A stretch of DNA of 64,000 nt from an uncultured Pseudohongiella sp. (GTDB lineage Bacteria; Pseudomonadota; Gammaproteobacteria; Pseudomonadales; Pseudohongiellaceae), in the NCBI GenBank assembly GCA_951812715.1, contig OX638323.1, forward strand, positions 124,001 through 188,000. The letters run 5' to 3'. This document shows positions 35,310 to 46,777 of this stretch, one piece after another; positions within the stretch are counted from its first letter, which is position 1; every line of letters starts with the position of its first letter. Below the pieces are notes generated by a model that was not told the DNA's origin, searched no databases, and worked only from the letters and a program-made list of their open reading frames with translations. Position numbers and translations under genes: made by a program.

Positions 35310-35564
35310 ATGTTGCATATTCATTATTTCGCCGCCGTGCGGGAAGCGCTCGGCCGGGAAGTAGAACAGGTCGAACTGCCCCGCGGCGTCACGACGGTAG
35401 CGGATCTGATCCGTCATCTGCGCGGCGCGGACAGCGCCTTCGAACGCATGATCGCTAGCCAGGAACAAGTGCTGGTGGCGGTGAATCAAGCTGTGACGGG
35501 TGGGGATGGGCCGATCAGGGACGGCGATGAAATTGCCTTTTTTCCGCCCATGAGCGGAGGCTGA
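35310..35564 (+). CDS. moaD: Molybdopterin synthase small subunit
   Basis: An 84-residue beta-grasp sulfur carrier with the obligatory C-terminal double glycine (FFPPMSGG), which is thiocarboxylated before donation to the MoaE active site. It has one base between the moaC stop and its ATG. Confidence 0.95.
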   Translation: MLHIHYFAAVREALGREVEQVELPRGVTTVADLIRHLRGADSAFERMIASQEQVLVAVNQAVTGGDGPIRDGDEIAFFPPMSGG

Positions 35565-35565
35565 C

Positions 35566-36039
35566 ATGGAGCGCATCAGCATTCAAACGGATGATTTCGA
35601 TGTCGGCGCGGAATACCGGCAGATCTGCGCCGATGCGCCGGGCGCCGGCGCGGTGGTGACATTTTCCGGCCTGGTGCGGAACTTCCATGAGGCCGGCAGC
35701 GGCGATGAAGTGCGGGAATTAAGGCTGGAGCATTATCCAGGCATGACCGAGCAACGCATCCTCGACATCGTCCGGCAAGCCGAGCGGCGCTGGGAACTGC
35801 TCGCCGTCAGGGTCATTCACCGGATCGGGGCGTTACGTCCCGGCGACCAGATCGTCTTTGCCGGCGTCGCCGCGCGTCATCGCGGGGAAGCTTTCCAGGC
35901 GGCGAACTTCATCATGGATTACCTGAAGAGCGAGGCGGCGTTCTGGAAGAAACAGGTAACCCAAAGCGGCAGCGAATGGATCAGCACTCGTGGCAGCGAC
36001 AAGCAAGCGCTTTCGCGCTGGCAGGCCTCCGCTGATTGA
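35566..36039 (+). CDS. moaE: Molybdopterin synthase catalytic subunit
   Basis: A 157-residue large subunit that uses MoaD thiocarboxylate to build the dithiolene. It has GAGAVVTFSGLVRNF, LRLEHYPGMTEQRI, VIHRIGALRPGDQIVF and the lysine-bearing FIMDYLKSEAAFWKKQ typical of MoaE. It ends the moaCDE operon and converges on the cold-shock gene. Confidence 0.95.
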   Translation: MERISIQTDDFDVGAEYRQICADAPGAGAVVTFSGLVRNFHEAGSGDEVRELRLEHYPGMTEQRILDIVRQAERRWELLAVRVIHRIGALRPGDQIVFAGVAARHRGEAFQAANFIMDYLKSEAAFWKKQVTQSGSEWISTRGSDKQALSRWQASAD

Positions 36040-36068
36040 ACGCGGGTATTGCGCGAGCCCGCGGCGGA

Positions 36069-36326
36069 TTAATCGCTGCCTTCGGTTCCGGCTTCGCTTG
36101 CCGGCGGGTTTGCATCCGAATTCGGCAAGAGCTTGATATTTGCCGCGTGGAGCCCCTTGGGTCCCTCCACCGCATCGAACGAGACTTGTTGTCCGGCCTT
36201 CAGGGTTTTATAACCGTCCATGCCGATGGCGGAGTAGTGCGCGAACAGGTCGTCGCCGCCATCGTCCGGCAAAATGAAGCCGAATCCTTTGGCATTATTG
36301 AACCATTTAACCTGACCGGTACTCAT
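36069..36326 (-). CDS. cspD: Cold-shock-domain protein, CspD-like
   Basis: An 85-residue protein. The cold-shock domain has both RNP motifs, [15 protein letters not shown] and DLFAHYSAI, and it binds single-stranded nucleic acid. The C-terminal tail of about 18 residues is acidic and Ala/Pro-rich ([13 protein letters not shown]). The start is ATG 36326. Its place divergent from clpS matches cspD in E. coli, which is the reason for the symbol. A 196-bp gap to clpS holds both promoters; an AT-rich stretch at 36345-36415 is the likeliest site. Confidence 0.9.
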   Translation of the reverse strand: MSTGQVKWFNNAKGFGFILPDDGGDDLFAHYSAIGMDGYKTLKAGQQVSFDAVEGPKGLHAANIKLLPNSDANPPASEAGTEGSD

Positions 36327-36522
36327 GGCAAGCTCCAAGGCTTTGATTACAATCAAATTTGTAAGGGTATAGCGTTAGCTTTTTTGATTTGCTATACACT
36401 ATCACTTCGTTAATGTCAAAGTTTGAAATTGACAGGAATTCAGGTATTGATAGGGTCTGGACTTGAAATCGACAACCTCGAACCCATACGGCTGACTGGA
36501 AAGGAACGGTTCAGGACCGCCA

Positions 36523-36870
36523 ATGAGCAGATTACCGCGCAATGTAGACGACGATCAGGACGATGTGCTGCACGATACCGTGCAGCAGGTAAAAACCGGC
36601 AAGCCGAAACTTTCGCAGCCGCCGCTATACAAGGTCGTCCTGTTGAACGATGATTACACTCCCATGGGTTTCGTCGTCGATGTGCTGCGCACTTTCTTTC
36701 AAATGGACGTCGAAAAGGCTACCCAGATCATGCTGAAAGTGCATACCGAAGGGAAAGGCGTTTGCGGGGTGTTCATCAAGGACATCGCGGAAACGAAAGC
36801 TGCCCAGGTAAACAAATATTCCCGTGAATACGAACACCCGTTGATGTGTTCGGTCGAAGTGGACCGTTAA
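36523..36870 (+). CDS. clpS: ClpS adaptor of the ClpAP protease
   Basis: A 115-residue N-recognin that binds destabilising N-terminal residues and hands the protein to ClpA. The core [20 protein letters not shown] is the substrate pocket, with [20 protein letters not shown] behind it. It has a flexible N-terminal extension rich in Asp, as usual. It is followed after 3 bp by clpA. Confidence 0.96.
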   Translation: MSRLPRNVDDDQDDVLHDTVQQVKTGKPKLSQPPLYKVVLLNDDYTPMGFVVDVLRTFFQMDVEKATQIMLKVHTEGKGVCGVFIKDIAETKAAQVNKYSREYEHPLMCSVEVDR

Positions 36871-36873
36871 GCC

Positions 36874-39156
36874 GTGTTGAGCAAAGACCTGGAAACCAAT
36901 CTGAACGAAGCGTTCAGTGGCGCCAACGAAAAGCGGCATGAATTCATGACCGTCGAACATTTGTTGCTCGCATTGCTGGACGACGAAGCGGCCTGCAATG
37001 TACTGCGCGCCTGCGATTGCGATCTGGCCCGCGTGCGCGGAGAACTCGTGGAATACGTCGATTCCATGACGCCGCTGATTCCGCGGGCCGAGACTTCGCG
37101 CAAGACCAAGCCGACTCTCGGCTTCCAGCGCGTTATCCAGCGCGCGGTGTTCCATGTGCAGTCTTCGGGTCAGCGCGAAGTTTCCGGGGCCAATGTGCTG
37201 GTGGCGATTTTCGGGGAAAAGGAAAGCCATGCGGTTTATGTGCTCAAACAGCAGGATATCGCCCGTATCGATATCATCAATTTCATTTCTCACGGCATTT
37301 CCAAGATTCCCGGCGACGGCGCGGAAGACGATCCCCTGCGCGAACAACAGACCGGCGAAGGTGAAGAGAAGCAGAGCAGTTCCCCGCTTGAGAGTTTCAC
37401 CACCAATCTCAATCGCCAGGCAGAACTCAATCGCATCGATCCCCTGATCGGCCGCGCCGGCGAGGTTGCCCGGGTGATCCAGGTGCTGTCCCGCCGCCGC
37501 AAGAACAATCCGCTACTGGTGGGTGAGTCCGGTGTGGGCAAGACCGCGGTGATCGAGGGTCTGGCGCGGATGATCGTCGAGGACAGCGTCCCCGAATTGT
37601 TCAAGGGCTGCGTGATCTATGCGCTTGACCTCGGCGGACTGCTCGCGGGAACCAAGTATCGCGGAGATTTCGAAAAGCGCTTCAAGGCCTTGCTGGGAGA
37701 ACTTGCCAAGCAGCCGAAGGCGGTGCTGTTCATAGACGAGATCCACACCATAATCGGCGCCGGCGCGGCGTCCGGCGGCGTCATGGACGCATCCAATCTG
37801 CTCAAGCCGGTATTGACCTCGCCGAATTTGCGTTGCATCGGCTCGACCACTTACCAGGAATATCGCGGCATCTTCGATAAGGATCGGGCGCTGTCGCGGC
37901 GCTTCCAGAAAATCGACGTGGATGAGCCCGATGTGGAAACCACCTACCGCATCCTCAAAGGCTTGAAGAGCCGCTTCGAGGAGCATCATGCGCTACGCTA
38001 TACCGATAAGGCGCTAAAGGCGGCTTCCGAACTTGCATCGCGCTATATCACCGACCGCTACATGCCGGACAAGGCCATCGATCTGATCGACGAGGCCGGC
38101 GCTTTTCAGCGGCTGCAGCCCCAATCGCGGCGCAAGAAAGTGATCCAGGTAGCGGACATGGAAAGAATGGTGGCGGCAATCGCCAGGATTCCACCCAAGA
38201 ACGTGTCGAGTTCGGATATCGAGGCGTTGCAGAATCTGGAATCCAATCTGAAGATGGTGGTCTTCGGCCAGGACCAGGCCATCGATTCCCTGGCGACCGC
38301 GATCAAGCTGTCTCGCGCTGGACTTAACGAGGGCGAGAAGCCCATCGGCTGCTTCATGTTCGCCGGACCGACCGGGGTCGGCAAGACCGAACTGAGCCGG
38401 CAGTTGGCAAACGTCATGGGCATCGAATTGCTGCGCTTCGACATGTCCGAATACATGGAGCGGCATACGGTCTCAAGGCTGATTGGCGCACCGCCGGGAT
38501 ATGTCGGCTTCGACCAGGGTGGCCTGCTCACCGAAGCGGTGACCAAGAATCCCCATTGCGTGCTCTTGCTCGATGAAATCGAGAAAGCTCATCCGGACGT
38601 GTTCAACTTGCTGTTGCAGGTAATGGACCATGGCACGCTGACGGATAACAACGGCCGTCACGCCGATTTTCGCAACGTAATTCTGATCATGACCACCAAC
38701 GCGGGCGCGCGGGAAATGGCGCGGGCCTCGATTGGCTTTACCATGCAGGATCATTCGACCGACGGCATGGAAGCAATCAAGAAGGCGTTTTCGCCGGAAT
38801 TCCGCAATCGTCTCGATGCCGTGATCCATTTCGGTCCACTGGCGCCGGCAACGATTCGCACCGTGGTGGACAAGTTCCTCGTCGAACTACAAGTGCAGCT
38901 CGACCCGAAGAAGGTGCAATTGCATGTGGATGAATCAGCCGTCGACTGGTTCATCGCCAACGGCTATAGCGAAACCATGGGCGCGCGGCCCATGGCCCGG
39001 CTCATTCAGGAAAAGCTGAAAAAGGCGCTTGCCGAAGATATTCTTTTTGGTGAGTTGGCGGATGGCGGAGGCGATGTCCATGTGAGCGCCGGCGATGATG
39101 ACATCAAGCTCGAAATCAGGAGCCGCGGCAAGCAGGAAGAGAAACAGCCTGGATAA
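36874..39156 (+). CDS. clpA: ClpA: ATPase subunit of ClpAP
   Basis: A 760-residue AAA+ unfoldase. It has an N-domain (residues 1-145, where ClpS docks), a first AAA module with Walker A LLVGESGVGKTAVIEG and Walker B AVLFIDEIHTIIGAG, and a second module with MFAGPTGVGKTELSRQL and CVLLLDEIEKAHPDV. A C-terminal domain for ClpP contact follows. The start is GTG 36874 (TTG 36877 is possible). It is translationally linked to clpS. Confidence 0.97.
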   Translation: MLSKDLETNLNEAFSGANEKRHEFMTVEHLLLALLDDEAACNVLRACDCDLARVRGELVEYVDSMTPLIPRAETSRKTKPTLGFQRVIQRAVFHVQSSGQREVSGANVLVAIFGEKESHAVYVLKQQDIARIDIINFISHGISKIPGDGAEDDPLREQQTGEGEEKQSSSPLESFTTNLNRQAELNRIDPLIGRAGEVARVIQVLSRRRKNNPLLVGESGVGKTAVIEGLARMIVEDSVPELFKGCVIYALDLGGLLAGTKYRGDFEKRFKALLGELAKQPKAVLFIDEIHTIIGAGAASGGVMDASNLLKPVLTSPNLRCIGSTTYQEYRGIFDKDRALSRRFQKIDVDEPDVETTYRILKGLKSRFEEHHALRYTDKALKAASELASRYITDRYMPDKAIDLIDEAGAFQRLQPQSRRKKVIQVADMERMVAAIARIPPKNVSSSDIEALQNLESNLKMVVFGQDQAIDSLATAIKLSRAGLNEGEKPIGCFMFAGPTGVGKTELSRQLANVMGIELLRFDMSEYMERHTVSRLIGAPPGYVGFDQGGLLTEAVTKNPHCVLLLDEIEKAHPDVFNLLLQVMDHGTLTDNNGRHADFRNVILIMTTNAGAREMARASIGFTMQDHSTDGMEAIKKAFSPEFRNRLDAVIHFGPLAPATIRTVVDKFLVELQVQLDPKKVQLHVDESAVDWFIANGYSETMGARPMARLIQEKLKKALAEDILFGELADGGGDVHVSAGDDDIKLEIRSRGKQEEKQPG

Positions 39157-39165
39157 GACCTGTCC

Positions 39166-39304
39166 GGCGCAGCCGATAACAAGCGACGCTTTTCGAGGGC
39201 CGGACGACTCGCCATGGGCGCGGGACTAGCGCCAACGCATTGTGCGCGATGGCCGGACTAGCGAGGCTGGAAGTTGTCGAATCCGCCTGCGCCAGGCCAA
39301 GGGC
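39166..39304. repeat. Diverged intergenic repeat, left of infA
   Basis: This stretch after clpA can be aligned with 39650-39835 through several blocks in the same order: GCCGAT, CGACTCGYCATGRGCG, CGGACTAGCGAGGC (CGGATCGGCGAGGC on the right) and CCTGCGCCAGG. Neither copy codes for protein. The two copies flank infA. Confidence 0.5.
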
Positions 39305-39361
39305 GATATGCATAGTCCCATGGAATACAGGCTTCCAGGCTGGCGCAGGCCGGTGAATGTT

Positions 39362-39580
39362 TCATCTTGCTCGGTAGGTAATTCGTCCCTTTGACAGGTC
39401 GTAAGGGGTTAATTCTACTTTCACCTGGTCCCCGGTCAGTATCCTGATGTAGTTTTTGCGCATTTTGCCCGATATATGGGCAGTTACGATGTGCCCGTTC
39501 TCGAGTTTGACCCTGAACATGGTGTTGGGAAGGGTATCGATCACTTCCCCCTCGATTTCGATCTGATCTTCTTTTGCCAT
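39362..39580 (-). CDS. infA: Translation initiation factor IF-1
   Basis: A 72-residue single OB-fold protein with the classic sequence ([19 protein letters not shown] and [18 protein letters not shown]). It binds the 30S A site during initiation. It is convergent with clpA and has its own likely promoter in the 288-bp gap after bpt, which also contains a non-coding repeat. Confidence 0.98.
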   Translation of the reverse strand: MAKEDQIEIEGEVIDTLPNTMFRVKLENGHIVTAHISGKMRKNYIRILTGDQVKVELTPYDLSKGRITYRAR

Positions 39581-39649
39581 TCATTCCTCCCCGGTGGCCG
39601 GATAGCGGCGCATTGTGACGTATTTCCAGTAGATTGGCAAAGGTGAGAA

Positions 39650-39835
39650 GCGGTCGGCGAAGCCGATCGAAAGCGCGGCTTTCGAAGGTCCGAGCGACTC
39701 GTCATGAGCGAGGGCAAGCGGTCACGAAACGCAGCTTCATGGACAGGCCAAGCGACGCCGGGGTGTGTCTGACGGTCGGATCGGCGAGGCCGCGGATGGT
39801 CGAAGCAGCCTGCTTCGCGCCAGGGACGCCACGCA
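39650..39835. repeat. Diverged intergenic repeat, right of infA
   Basis: Partner of the repeat at 39166. It contains a self-complementary stretch CGAAAGCGCGGCTTTCG near 39668-39684 and sits between infA and bpt. Similar wording (cgcttcgaa, gagcgact) occurs in other intergenic gaps, which suggests a dispersed family. Confidence 0.5.
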
Positions 39836-39868
39836 ACATGCGGCGGCATCCACCGTGACGGTGTAGAG

Positions 39869-40579
39869 TCAAATCCGCTCCCATTTGCCATCGAGCAGGA
39901 GTTCCAGCGGGCGAAAATTCTGCTTGTAGTCCATTTTGGGACAATCCTTGATCCAGTAACCAAGAAACAGGTAGGGCAGTCCTGCCGAACTCGCCTGGCG
40001 TATCTGGCGGATGATGGAATAAGTGCCGAGCGATCGCCGCGACAGGTCGGGATCGTACCAGGAATAGACCGCGGACAGGCCGTGGGCGAGCAGATCGGTG
40101 ACGCTGACCGCCGTCAGTTTACCGTCGAGAAAATACTTCACGAACAGGGTATCGGGAGTGGCGGTGCGGATGAAGGCGTGAAATTGCTCGCGGGTGGCGG
40201 GATGCATGTCGCCATCGCCATGCCTTGCGGCGATATACCTGCGATACAGCGCGAAACTCTCGTTTTCGTCGATCTTGTTGTCTTCCACGGCCACGAGATC
40301 ACGGTTGGCGCTCCATATTCGTTTGTGACGCCGGCGCATTCTGAAGTCGTCCACCGGGATGCGCACCGCAATGCAGGCGCGGCAGGATTCGCAATCCGGC
40401 CGATAAAGATGGCCGCCGCTGCGGCGGAAGCCGATCTCGGTCAGCCGGCTGTGCAAAAGCCGGTCCACCGGCAGCGCGGGATCAAGGAACACCGTGTTCG
40501 CTCGCCGCGCCTGCTTGTAGCTGCACGGATGGGGTCCGGTGCGGAACAGCCGCAGGGTGCTGGAAGGCGTATAGCGCAT
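39869..40579 (-). CDS. bpt: Aspartate/glutamate leucyltransferase
   Basis: A 236-residue GNAT-fold tRNA-protein transferase (Bpt, ATE-related) that adds leucine to N-terminal Asp or Glu, making them ClpS substrates. It has the N-terminal cysteines SYKQARRANTVFLDP and DCESCRACIAVRIPV, then the C-terminal YSWYDPDLSRRSLGTYSI and YLFLGYWIKDCPKMDYK. ATG 40579 is immediately after the aat stop with a 2-bp gap, so aat and bpt form one operon. Confidence 0.95.
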   Translation of the reverse strand: MRYTPSSTLRLFRTGPHPCSYKQARRANTVFLDPALPVDRLLHSRLTEIGFRRSGGHLYRPDCESCRACIAVRIPVDDFRMRRRHKRIWSANRDLVAVEDNKIDENESFALYRRYIAARHGDGDMHPATREQFHAFIRTATPDTLFVKYFLDGKLTAVSVTDLLAHGLSAVYSWYDPDLSRRSLGTYSIIRQIRQASSAGLPYLFLGYWIKDCPKMDYKQNFRPLELLLDGKWERI

Positions 40580-40581
40580 GG

Positions 40582-41283
40582 TCAGTTTTGCCTGGGTTGA
40601 GGCGGATCGAACTGCCACTTCCGGGGAGGCGCCTGCCTGGTCAGCCGCTTCACTTCCGCGAGGAATTTCCGGCGTGGAATCTCCGTCGCCCCGAGAGAAA
40701 GTAAATGATTACTGCTGACCTGGCAATCGATCAGGGAGAACTCCCAGACGCGCAATTGCCGCACCAGCCTTTCCAGCGCCAGTTTAGAAGCGTTGCTTTC
40801 CCGACTGAACATGGATTCGCCAAAAAACATTTTGCCCAGCGCCACGCCATACAAACCACCGACCAGCGTGGATTCATCCCACACTTCAACCGAGTGCGCA
40901 AAGCCTGTCTCATGCAGCCGGCAATAGGCGTTTTCCATCGCCGGCGTGATCCAGGTGCCGGTTGTGCGTCCGGCGCCGCAATTCCGTATCACTTCGGTAA
41001 ATGCCTGATTCAAGGTAATACGATAGGGGCAGCGGCGGGCCAGGCTTTGCAGTTTGCGGGAAACCCTGAATGCATTGAGTCTTAGCACCAGGCGAGGATC
41101 CGGCGACCACCAGAGTATCGGCTGATCGGCGTCGTACCAGGGAAAAATACCGTTGCGGTAGGCGTTGAGCAACCGTTCCGGCCGCAGATCGCCACCGATG
41201 GCGAGTAACCCGTTCGGGCGGGTGAGCGCCTGATCCGCCGGGGGAAAAGTCAAATCCGCGTGATGCAGCCGATACAGGGGCAT
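40582..41283 (-). CDS. aat: Leucyl/phenylalanyl-tRNA-protein transferase
   Basis: A 233-residue enzyme adding Leu or Phe to N-terminal Lys or Arg. It has NGLLAIGGDLRPERLLNAYR, GIFPWYDADQPILWWSPDPR, GTWITPAMENAYCRLHETGF, HSVEVWDESTLVGGLYGVAL and GKMFFGESMFSRESNASKLA. ATG 41283 fits the family start. With bpt and clpS-clpA it completes the N-degron route in this window. Confidence 0.96.
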   Translation of the reverse strand: MPLYRLHHADLTFPPADQALTRPNGLLAIGGDLRPERLLNAYRNGIFPWYDADQPILWWSPDPRLVLRLNAFRVSRKLQSLARRCPYRITLNQAFTEVIRNCGAGRTTGTWITPAMENAYCRLHETGFAHSVEVWDESTLVGGLYGVALGKMFFGESMFSRESNASKLALERLVRQLRVWEFSLIDCQVSSNHLLSLGATEIPRRKFLAEVKRLTRQAPPRKWQFDPPQPRQN

Positions 41284-41294
41284 GCGGAAGCTGC

Positions 41295-42458
<1,164 letters not shown>

Positions 42459-42493
42459 TTAAATCAATATTTCCTTTCAATTAATTGATATAT

Positions 42494-44818
42494 ATGGATA
42501 TTAATAGTGAAATTACGAGTGCGAGCCAAATGAGCGACGAAACCGGGCGGAACATTGCGATGCCGCGCATGCTAAAGGAGGGCATGCTGGTCGTGAACTT
42601 TCTCGTCGCGGTATTCCTGTTGGTGGCCTTGATCAGCTATTCGCCCGCGGACCCTGGATTCAGCAATTCCGGTGGCGGAGGCGAGATCGGCAACGCCGCG
42701 GGACGCTATGGCGCCTGGCTGGCGGATGTATTGTTGCTGTTGCTTGGCTATCTGGCTTACGTGATTCCCGCCGGATTGCTCTATCTCTGCTTCGCGGCCA
42801 TTGCCGGCAAGGAAGCGGATCGCGGCTTGCTGCTGTTTCGCGCCATGGGTTTGCTGCTCATTCTGCTTTCCGCGTCGGGTCTGGCGAGCCTGCATTGGGC
42901 AGCCGCGGGCGCATTGCCCAGCGGGTCGGGCGGAATTTTCGGCAATCTGCTGGTGGGATGGAGCGAGCCGGCGTTGGCGGTTTTCGGCAGCAGTCTGCTG
43001 TTTCTTGCCTTGTTGCTGATCGGACTGACCTTGTGTTTCAGCGTTTCCTGGGTTGGCGCCGTTACATCCTTGCTGCAATGGTCGGTGGCCGCGGTCGAGC
43101 GGCTGCCGGCGCTGTTCCGCCGGCGCGCGAAAGCCGCGGAAAAACCGCCGACCCCGCGCAAAGTGGAAATTCAGCGCCGGCGCGAAGCGGAAGCCGCGCC
43201 GGCCCGGAAGAAAAAACAACGTATTGCGCCTACCATGCCCGCGGCGCTCGACGGAACGCCTTCCAAACGCCGGGAGGAAAGTGGAACAAGACCCAGGGCC
43301 GGCGCGAATTCGCCCAAGGGCCGCCTGCCTTCGATCAAGCTGCTCGATCCTGGGTCAGCGGGGCCAAATGGCGCCCAGACCCGGGAATCGCTGGAGGAAA
43401 TGTCGCGCCTGCTCGCGGACAAGTTGAAGGATTTCGGCATCGAAGTCGAAGTTACCGCGATCAAACCCGGACCGGTAATCACGCGATATGAAGTGCAGCC
43501 CGCCGCGGGGGTAAAGGGCAACCGCATTACCAGTCTGGTCAAGGATCTCGCCCGCTCGCTGGCGGTGCAATCCGTGCGCGTGGTCGAACATATTCCCGGC
43601 CGCGATGTAATCGGCATCGAGATACCCAACGACGAAAGGGAATTGATTCGTCTCAGCCAGGTATTGGAAAGCAATGAATTCGCCCGCGCCGATTCAAATC
43701 TGAGCCTGACTCTCGGCCATGACATCCTCGGCAAGCCGGTCATTGTCGATCTCGGCAAGATGCCGCATCTGTTGGTGGCCGGAACTACCGGCTCGGGCAA
43801 GTCGGTCGGCATCAATGCGATGATCCTGAGCTTGCTGTTCAAGTCGACGCCGGACCAGGTGCGACTGATCATGATCGATCCCAAGATGCTTGAATTATCG
43901 GTTTACGAAGGCATTCCTCACTTGTTGACGCCGGTCATCACCGACATGAAGGACGCCGCCAATGGCCTGCGCTGGTGCGTCGCCGAAATGGACCGGCGCT
44001 ATGCGTTGCTATCGGCGTTGGGTGTGAGAAATCTGGCTGGCTACAACAAGAAGGTTCGGGAGGCGCTCCGGGAGGGCAAGAGCTTGTCCGATCCCACCTG
44101 GAAACCCGATCCGGCGGCGCTGGCGCTGGAGCAGGAGGCGCCGGAACTCGAGCCCTTGCCCCATGTAGTGGTCATCGTTGACGAGCTTGCCGACATGATG
44201 ATGGTGGTAGGCAAGAAGGTGGAAGAACTGATAGCCCGTATCGCGCAGAAAGCCCGCGCCGCGGGCATTCACCTGATTTTGGCGACCCAGCGGCCTTCGG
44301 TCGATGTGCTTACCGGCCTGATCAAGGCCAATATTCCGACCCGGCTTTCGTTCATGGTCCAGTCCAAGGTCGATTCCCGCACGATTCTCGGCGAAGGCGG
44401 CGCCGAACAATTGCTCGGCAACGGCGATATGTTGTTTCTTCCTCCGGGGGGCGGCGTGGCGACCCGAGTGCATGGCGCTTTCGTCAGCGATGAGGAAGTA
44501 CATCGCGTCGTGGCGGAATGGAAATTGCGCGGCGAACCGCAATTCGTCGATGCGGTCACCATCGACCGTAACGATCGCGACTTTCAGCCTGACGGTGCGA
44601 CGGAAGAAGGCGGTGATGTCGATGAACTCTATGATGAAGCGGTGCATTTCGTTACCGAATCGCGAAAGGCGTCAATTTCGGCTGTGCAACGCAAGTTGCG
44701 CATAGGCTACAATCGCGCCGCGCGCATGATTGAAACCATGGAACAGCAGGGAGTAGTATCCGCCATGAACAGCAATGGCGGCAGGGATGTACTCGCGCAA
44801 CCCGCTCCCCGCGACTGA
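42494..44818 (+). CDS. ftsK: DNA translocase FtsK
   Basis: A 774-residue divisome protein that pumps DNA and triggers XerCD at dif. It has four N-terminal membrane helices, a short basic/proline linker (residues about 215-300, much shorter than in E. coli), the motor with Walker [15 protein letters not shown] and [20 protein letters not shown], and [17 protein letters not shown]-terminal gamma winged helix ([20 protein letters not shown]) reads KOPS. The start is uncertain: ATG 42494 or 42530, neither with a strong ribosome site. It leads an ftsK-lolA-serS-cysG gene run. Confidence 0.95.
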   Translation: MDINSEITSASQMSDETGRNIAMPRMLKEGMLVVNFLVAVFLLVALISYSPADPGFSNSGGGGEIGNAAGRYGAWLADVLLLLLGYLAYVIPAGLLYLCFAAIAGKEADRGLLLFRAMGLLLILLSASGLASLHWAAAGALPSGSGGIFGNLLVGWSEPALAVFGSSLLFLALLLIGLTLCFSVSWVGAVTSLLQWSVAAVERLPALFRRRAKAAEKPPTPRKVEIQRRREAEAAPARKKKQRIAPTMPAALDGTPSKRREESGTRPRAGANSPKGRLPSIKLLDPGSAGPNGAQTRESLEEMSRLLADKLKDFGIEVEVTAIKPGPVITRYEVQPAAGVKGNRITSLVKDLARSLAVQSVRVVEHIPGRDVIGIEIPNDERELIRLSQVLESNEFARADSNLSLTLGHDILGKPVIVDLGKMPHLLVAGTTGSGKSVGINAMILSLLFKSTPDQVRLIMIDPKMLELSVYEGIPHLLTPVITDMKDAANGLRWCVAEMDRRYALLSALGVRNLAGYNKKVREALREGKSLSDPTWKPDPAALALEQEAPELEPLPHVVVIVDELADMMMVVGKKVEELIARIAQKARAAGIHLILATQRPSVDVLTGLIKANIPTRLSFMVQSKVDSRTILGEGGAEQLLGNGDMLFLPPGGGVATRVHGAFVSDEEVHRVVAEWKLRGEPQFVDAVTIDRNDRDFQPDGATEEGGDVDELYDEAVHFVTESRKASISAVQRKLRIGYNRAARMIETMEQQGVVSAMNSNGGRDVLAQPAPRD

Positions 44819-44828
44819 ACGGCTCGAA

Positions 44829-45476
44829 ATGATTCGACTTACTCCAAGGCTGGCCGCGCTTGCTGCGGCCGCTCTGTTGGCGACTGCAGAAACCGCCCGG
44901 GCGCAACAGGATTCCATCGCTGCACTTGACGCATTGCTGGGTGACATCACCAGCTTGTCGGCCGATGTCGGCCAGTTGATCGTCGAAACCGGCGGCGGAC
45001 TGCTTGAGGAAAGCGCCATCCTGATGCGGCTCAGGAAGCCCGGCGGATTCTATTGGGAGACGCTTGATCCGTTTCCGGAACTGATCGTTACCGATGGGGA
45101 GACGCTGTGGAATTATCAGCCCGATCTGGAACAGGTGGTTATCGAACGCTGGGACAGCAGCCGGGCGGAACTTGCGGCGCGGTTGCTCAACGGCGAAACC
45201 GACGGGCTCGCCGAGGAATACCGCGTAACGCTGGTCGCGGCCTCCGAATTGCAAAGATTCGAGTTGTTGCCGCTGGCGCCGGACAGCCCCAATGAGCTGA
45301 TTGCGATCGAGTTCATCGATGGGCAGTTGGACAGTATCCGGCTGGACAATCGCAACGGTCAGCAGACCGTATGGCAGTTTTCCAATGTGCTGCGGAATGT
45401 TCCCATGGAAGACAGCCAGTTTGTATTCGCGCCCCCGCCGGGGATAGAAATCGTCGATAACAGCGGCGGCAACTGA
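44829..45476 (+). CDS. lolA: Outer-membrane lipoprotein carrier protein LolA
   Basis: A 215-residue periplasmic chaperone shuttling lipoproteins from LolCDE to LolB. It has a signal peptide ([22 protein letters not shown]). The mature part holds [20 protein letters not shown] and [18 protein letters not shown], the typical half-barrel strands. The start at ATG 44829 is 10 bp after the ftsK stop. The order ftsK-lolA-serS is conserved in gammaproteobacteria, except that rarA is missing here. Confidence 0.95.
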   Translation: MIRLTPRLAALAAAALLATAETARAQQDSIAALDALLGDITSLSADVGQLIVETGGGLLEESAILMRLRKPGGFYWETLDPFPELIVTDGETLWNYQPDLEQVVIERWDSSRAELAARLLNGETDGLAEEYRVTLVAASELQRFELLPLAPDSPNELIAIEFIDGQLDSIRLDNRNGQQTVWQFSNVLRNVPMEDSQFVFAPPPGIEIVDNSGGN

Positions 45477-45499
45477 TTCGGATCAGGAGAACTCTTTAC

Positions 45500-46777
45500 A
45501 TGCTGGATCCCAAACGAATCCGTTCCGAACCGGAATTGCTCGCCAACAAGCTGAAGAAGAAGAAATTCAGGCTCGATATCGAGTTTCTCGGCGGACTCGA
45601 CGCCCGGCGCAGGGAAATTCAGCTCGCCGCCGAGGCCTTGCAAAACGAGCGCAACAGCCGTTCAAAAGAGATCGGCAAGGCCAAGCAGGAGGGCAGGGAC
45701 ATAGCGGAAATTCTGCGCTCGATGTCGGATATAAAGTCCCGGCTCGAAGCAGCGCAGCGGCAACTGCAATCCTTGCAGGAAGAGTTCCGCGATTATCTGC
45801 TGGGGGTGCCCAATATTCCCGCCGAGGCAGTGCCGCAAGGCGATGGCGAAGCCGCGAATCGTCTGGTGCTGGAATGGGGACGGCCGCGCAAGTTCGACTT
45901 TCCGATAAAGGATCATGTGGATCTCGGCGCGAGCCTGGCCGGGGGGCTCGATTTCGCCGCCGCCAGCCGCATGACCGGAGCGCGCTTCGTCGTCATGCAA
46001 GGCGCGGTGGCCCGGCTGCATCGGGCGCTGGGGCAGTTCATGCTGGATCTGCATACTCGTGAACACGGCTACACGGAAATCAACGTGCCTTTTATCGTCA
46101 ACGCGGATTCGCTGACCGGCACCGGACAGCTCCCCAAGTTCGCCGACGATTTGTTTCAGTTGCAGGGAAAGCAGAATTTCCATTTGATCCCGACCGCCGA
46201 AGTGCCGGTTACCAATATGGTTCGGGAACAGATTCTCGATGCGGACGCATTGCCGGCGCGGTGGGTCTGTCATACGCCTTGCTTCCGCCAGGAAGCTGGC
46301 GGTTACGGCATCGATACCCGGGGTATGATCCGGCAGCATCAGTTCGAGAAGGTGGAACTGGTGCAGATCACCAGGCCGGAGGATTCGGTTCAGGCGCTGG
46401 AAGAACTTACCGGGCACGCCGAGCGGGTGCTGCAATTGCTCGAACTTCCGTACCGGAAGGTAGTGCTTTGCGGCGGCGATCTTGGCTTCAGCGCCAGCTT
46501 CACTTACGACCTCGAAGTCTGGCTGCCGTCCCAACAGTGTTATCGCGAGATATCTTCGTGCAGCAATTTCGGCGATTTCCAGGCGCGCCGCATGCAGGCC
46601 AGATGGCGCAACCCGGCCACCGGAAAGCCGGAATTCGTCCACAGTTTGAATGGTTCCGGTCTGGCGCTCGGCCGAACGCTGGTGGCGGTGCTGGAGAACT
46701 TTCAGGACGCGGAAGGGGGCGTGACCGTTCCCCAGGCGCTGCGGCAATACATGGAAGGCCTCGAGAGAGTTGAATAA
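45500..46777 (+). CDS. serS: Seryl-tRNA synthetase
   Basis: A 425-residue class II synthetase with the N-terminal antiparallel coiled-coil arm (residues 25-100) that reads the long variable arm of tRNA-Ser. Catalytic motifs include [38 protein letters not shown] (motif 2), [19 protein letters not shown] and [18 protein letters not shown] (motif 3). It overlaps the cysG start by one base (TAATG). Confidence 0.97.
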   Translation: MLDPKRIRSEPELLANKLKKKKFRLDIEFLGGLDARRREIQLAAEALQNERNSRSKEIGKAKQEGRDIAEILRSMSDIKSRLEAAQRQLQSLQEEFRDYLLGVPNIPAEAVPQGDGEAANRLVLEWGRPRKFDFPIKDHVDLGASLAGGLDFAAASRMTGARFVVMQGAVARLHRALGQFMLDLHTREHGYTEINVPFIVNADSLTGTGQLPKFADDLFQLQGKQNFHLIPTAEVPVTNMVREQILDADALPARWVCHTPCFRQEAGGYGIDTRGMIRQHQFEKVELVQITRPEDSVQALEELTGHAERVLQLLELPYRKVVLCGGDLGFSASFTYDLEVWLPSQQCYREISSCSNFGDFQARRMQARWRNPATGKPEFVHSLNGSGLALGRTLVAVLENFQDAEGGVTVPQALRQYMEGLERVE

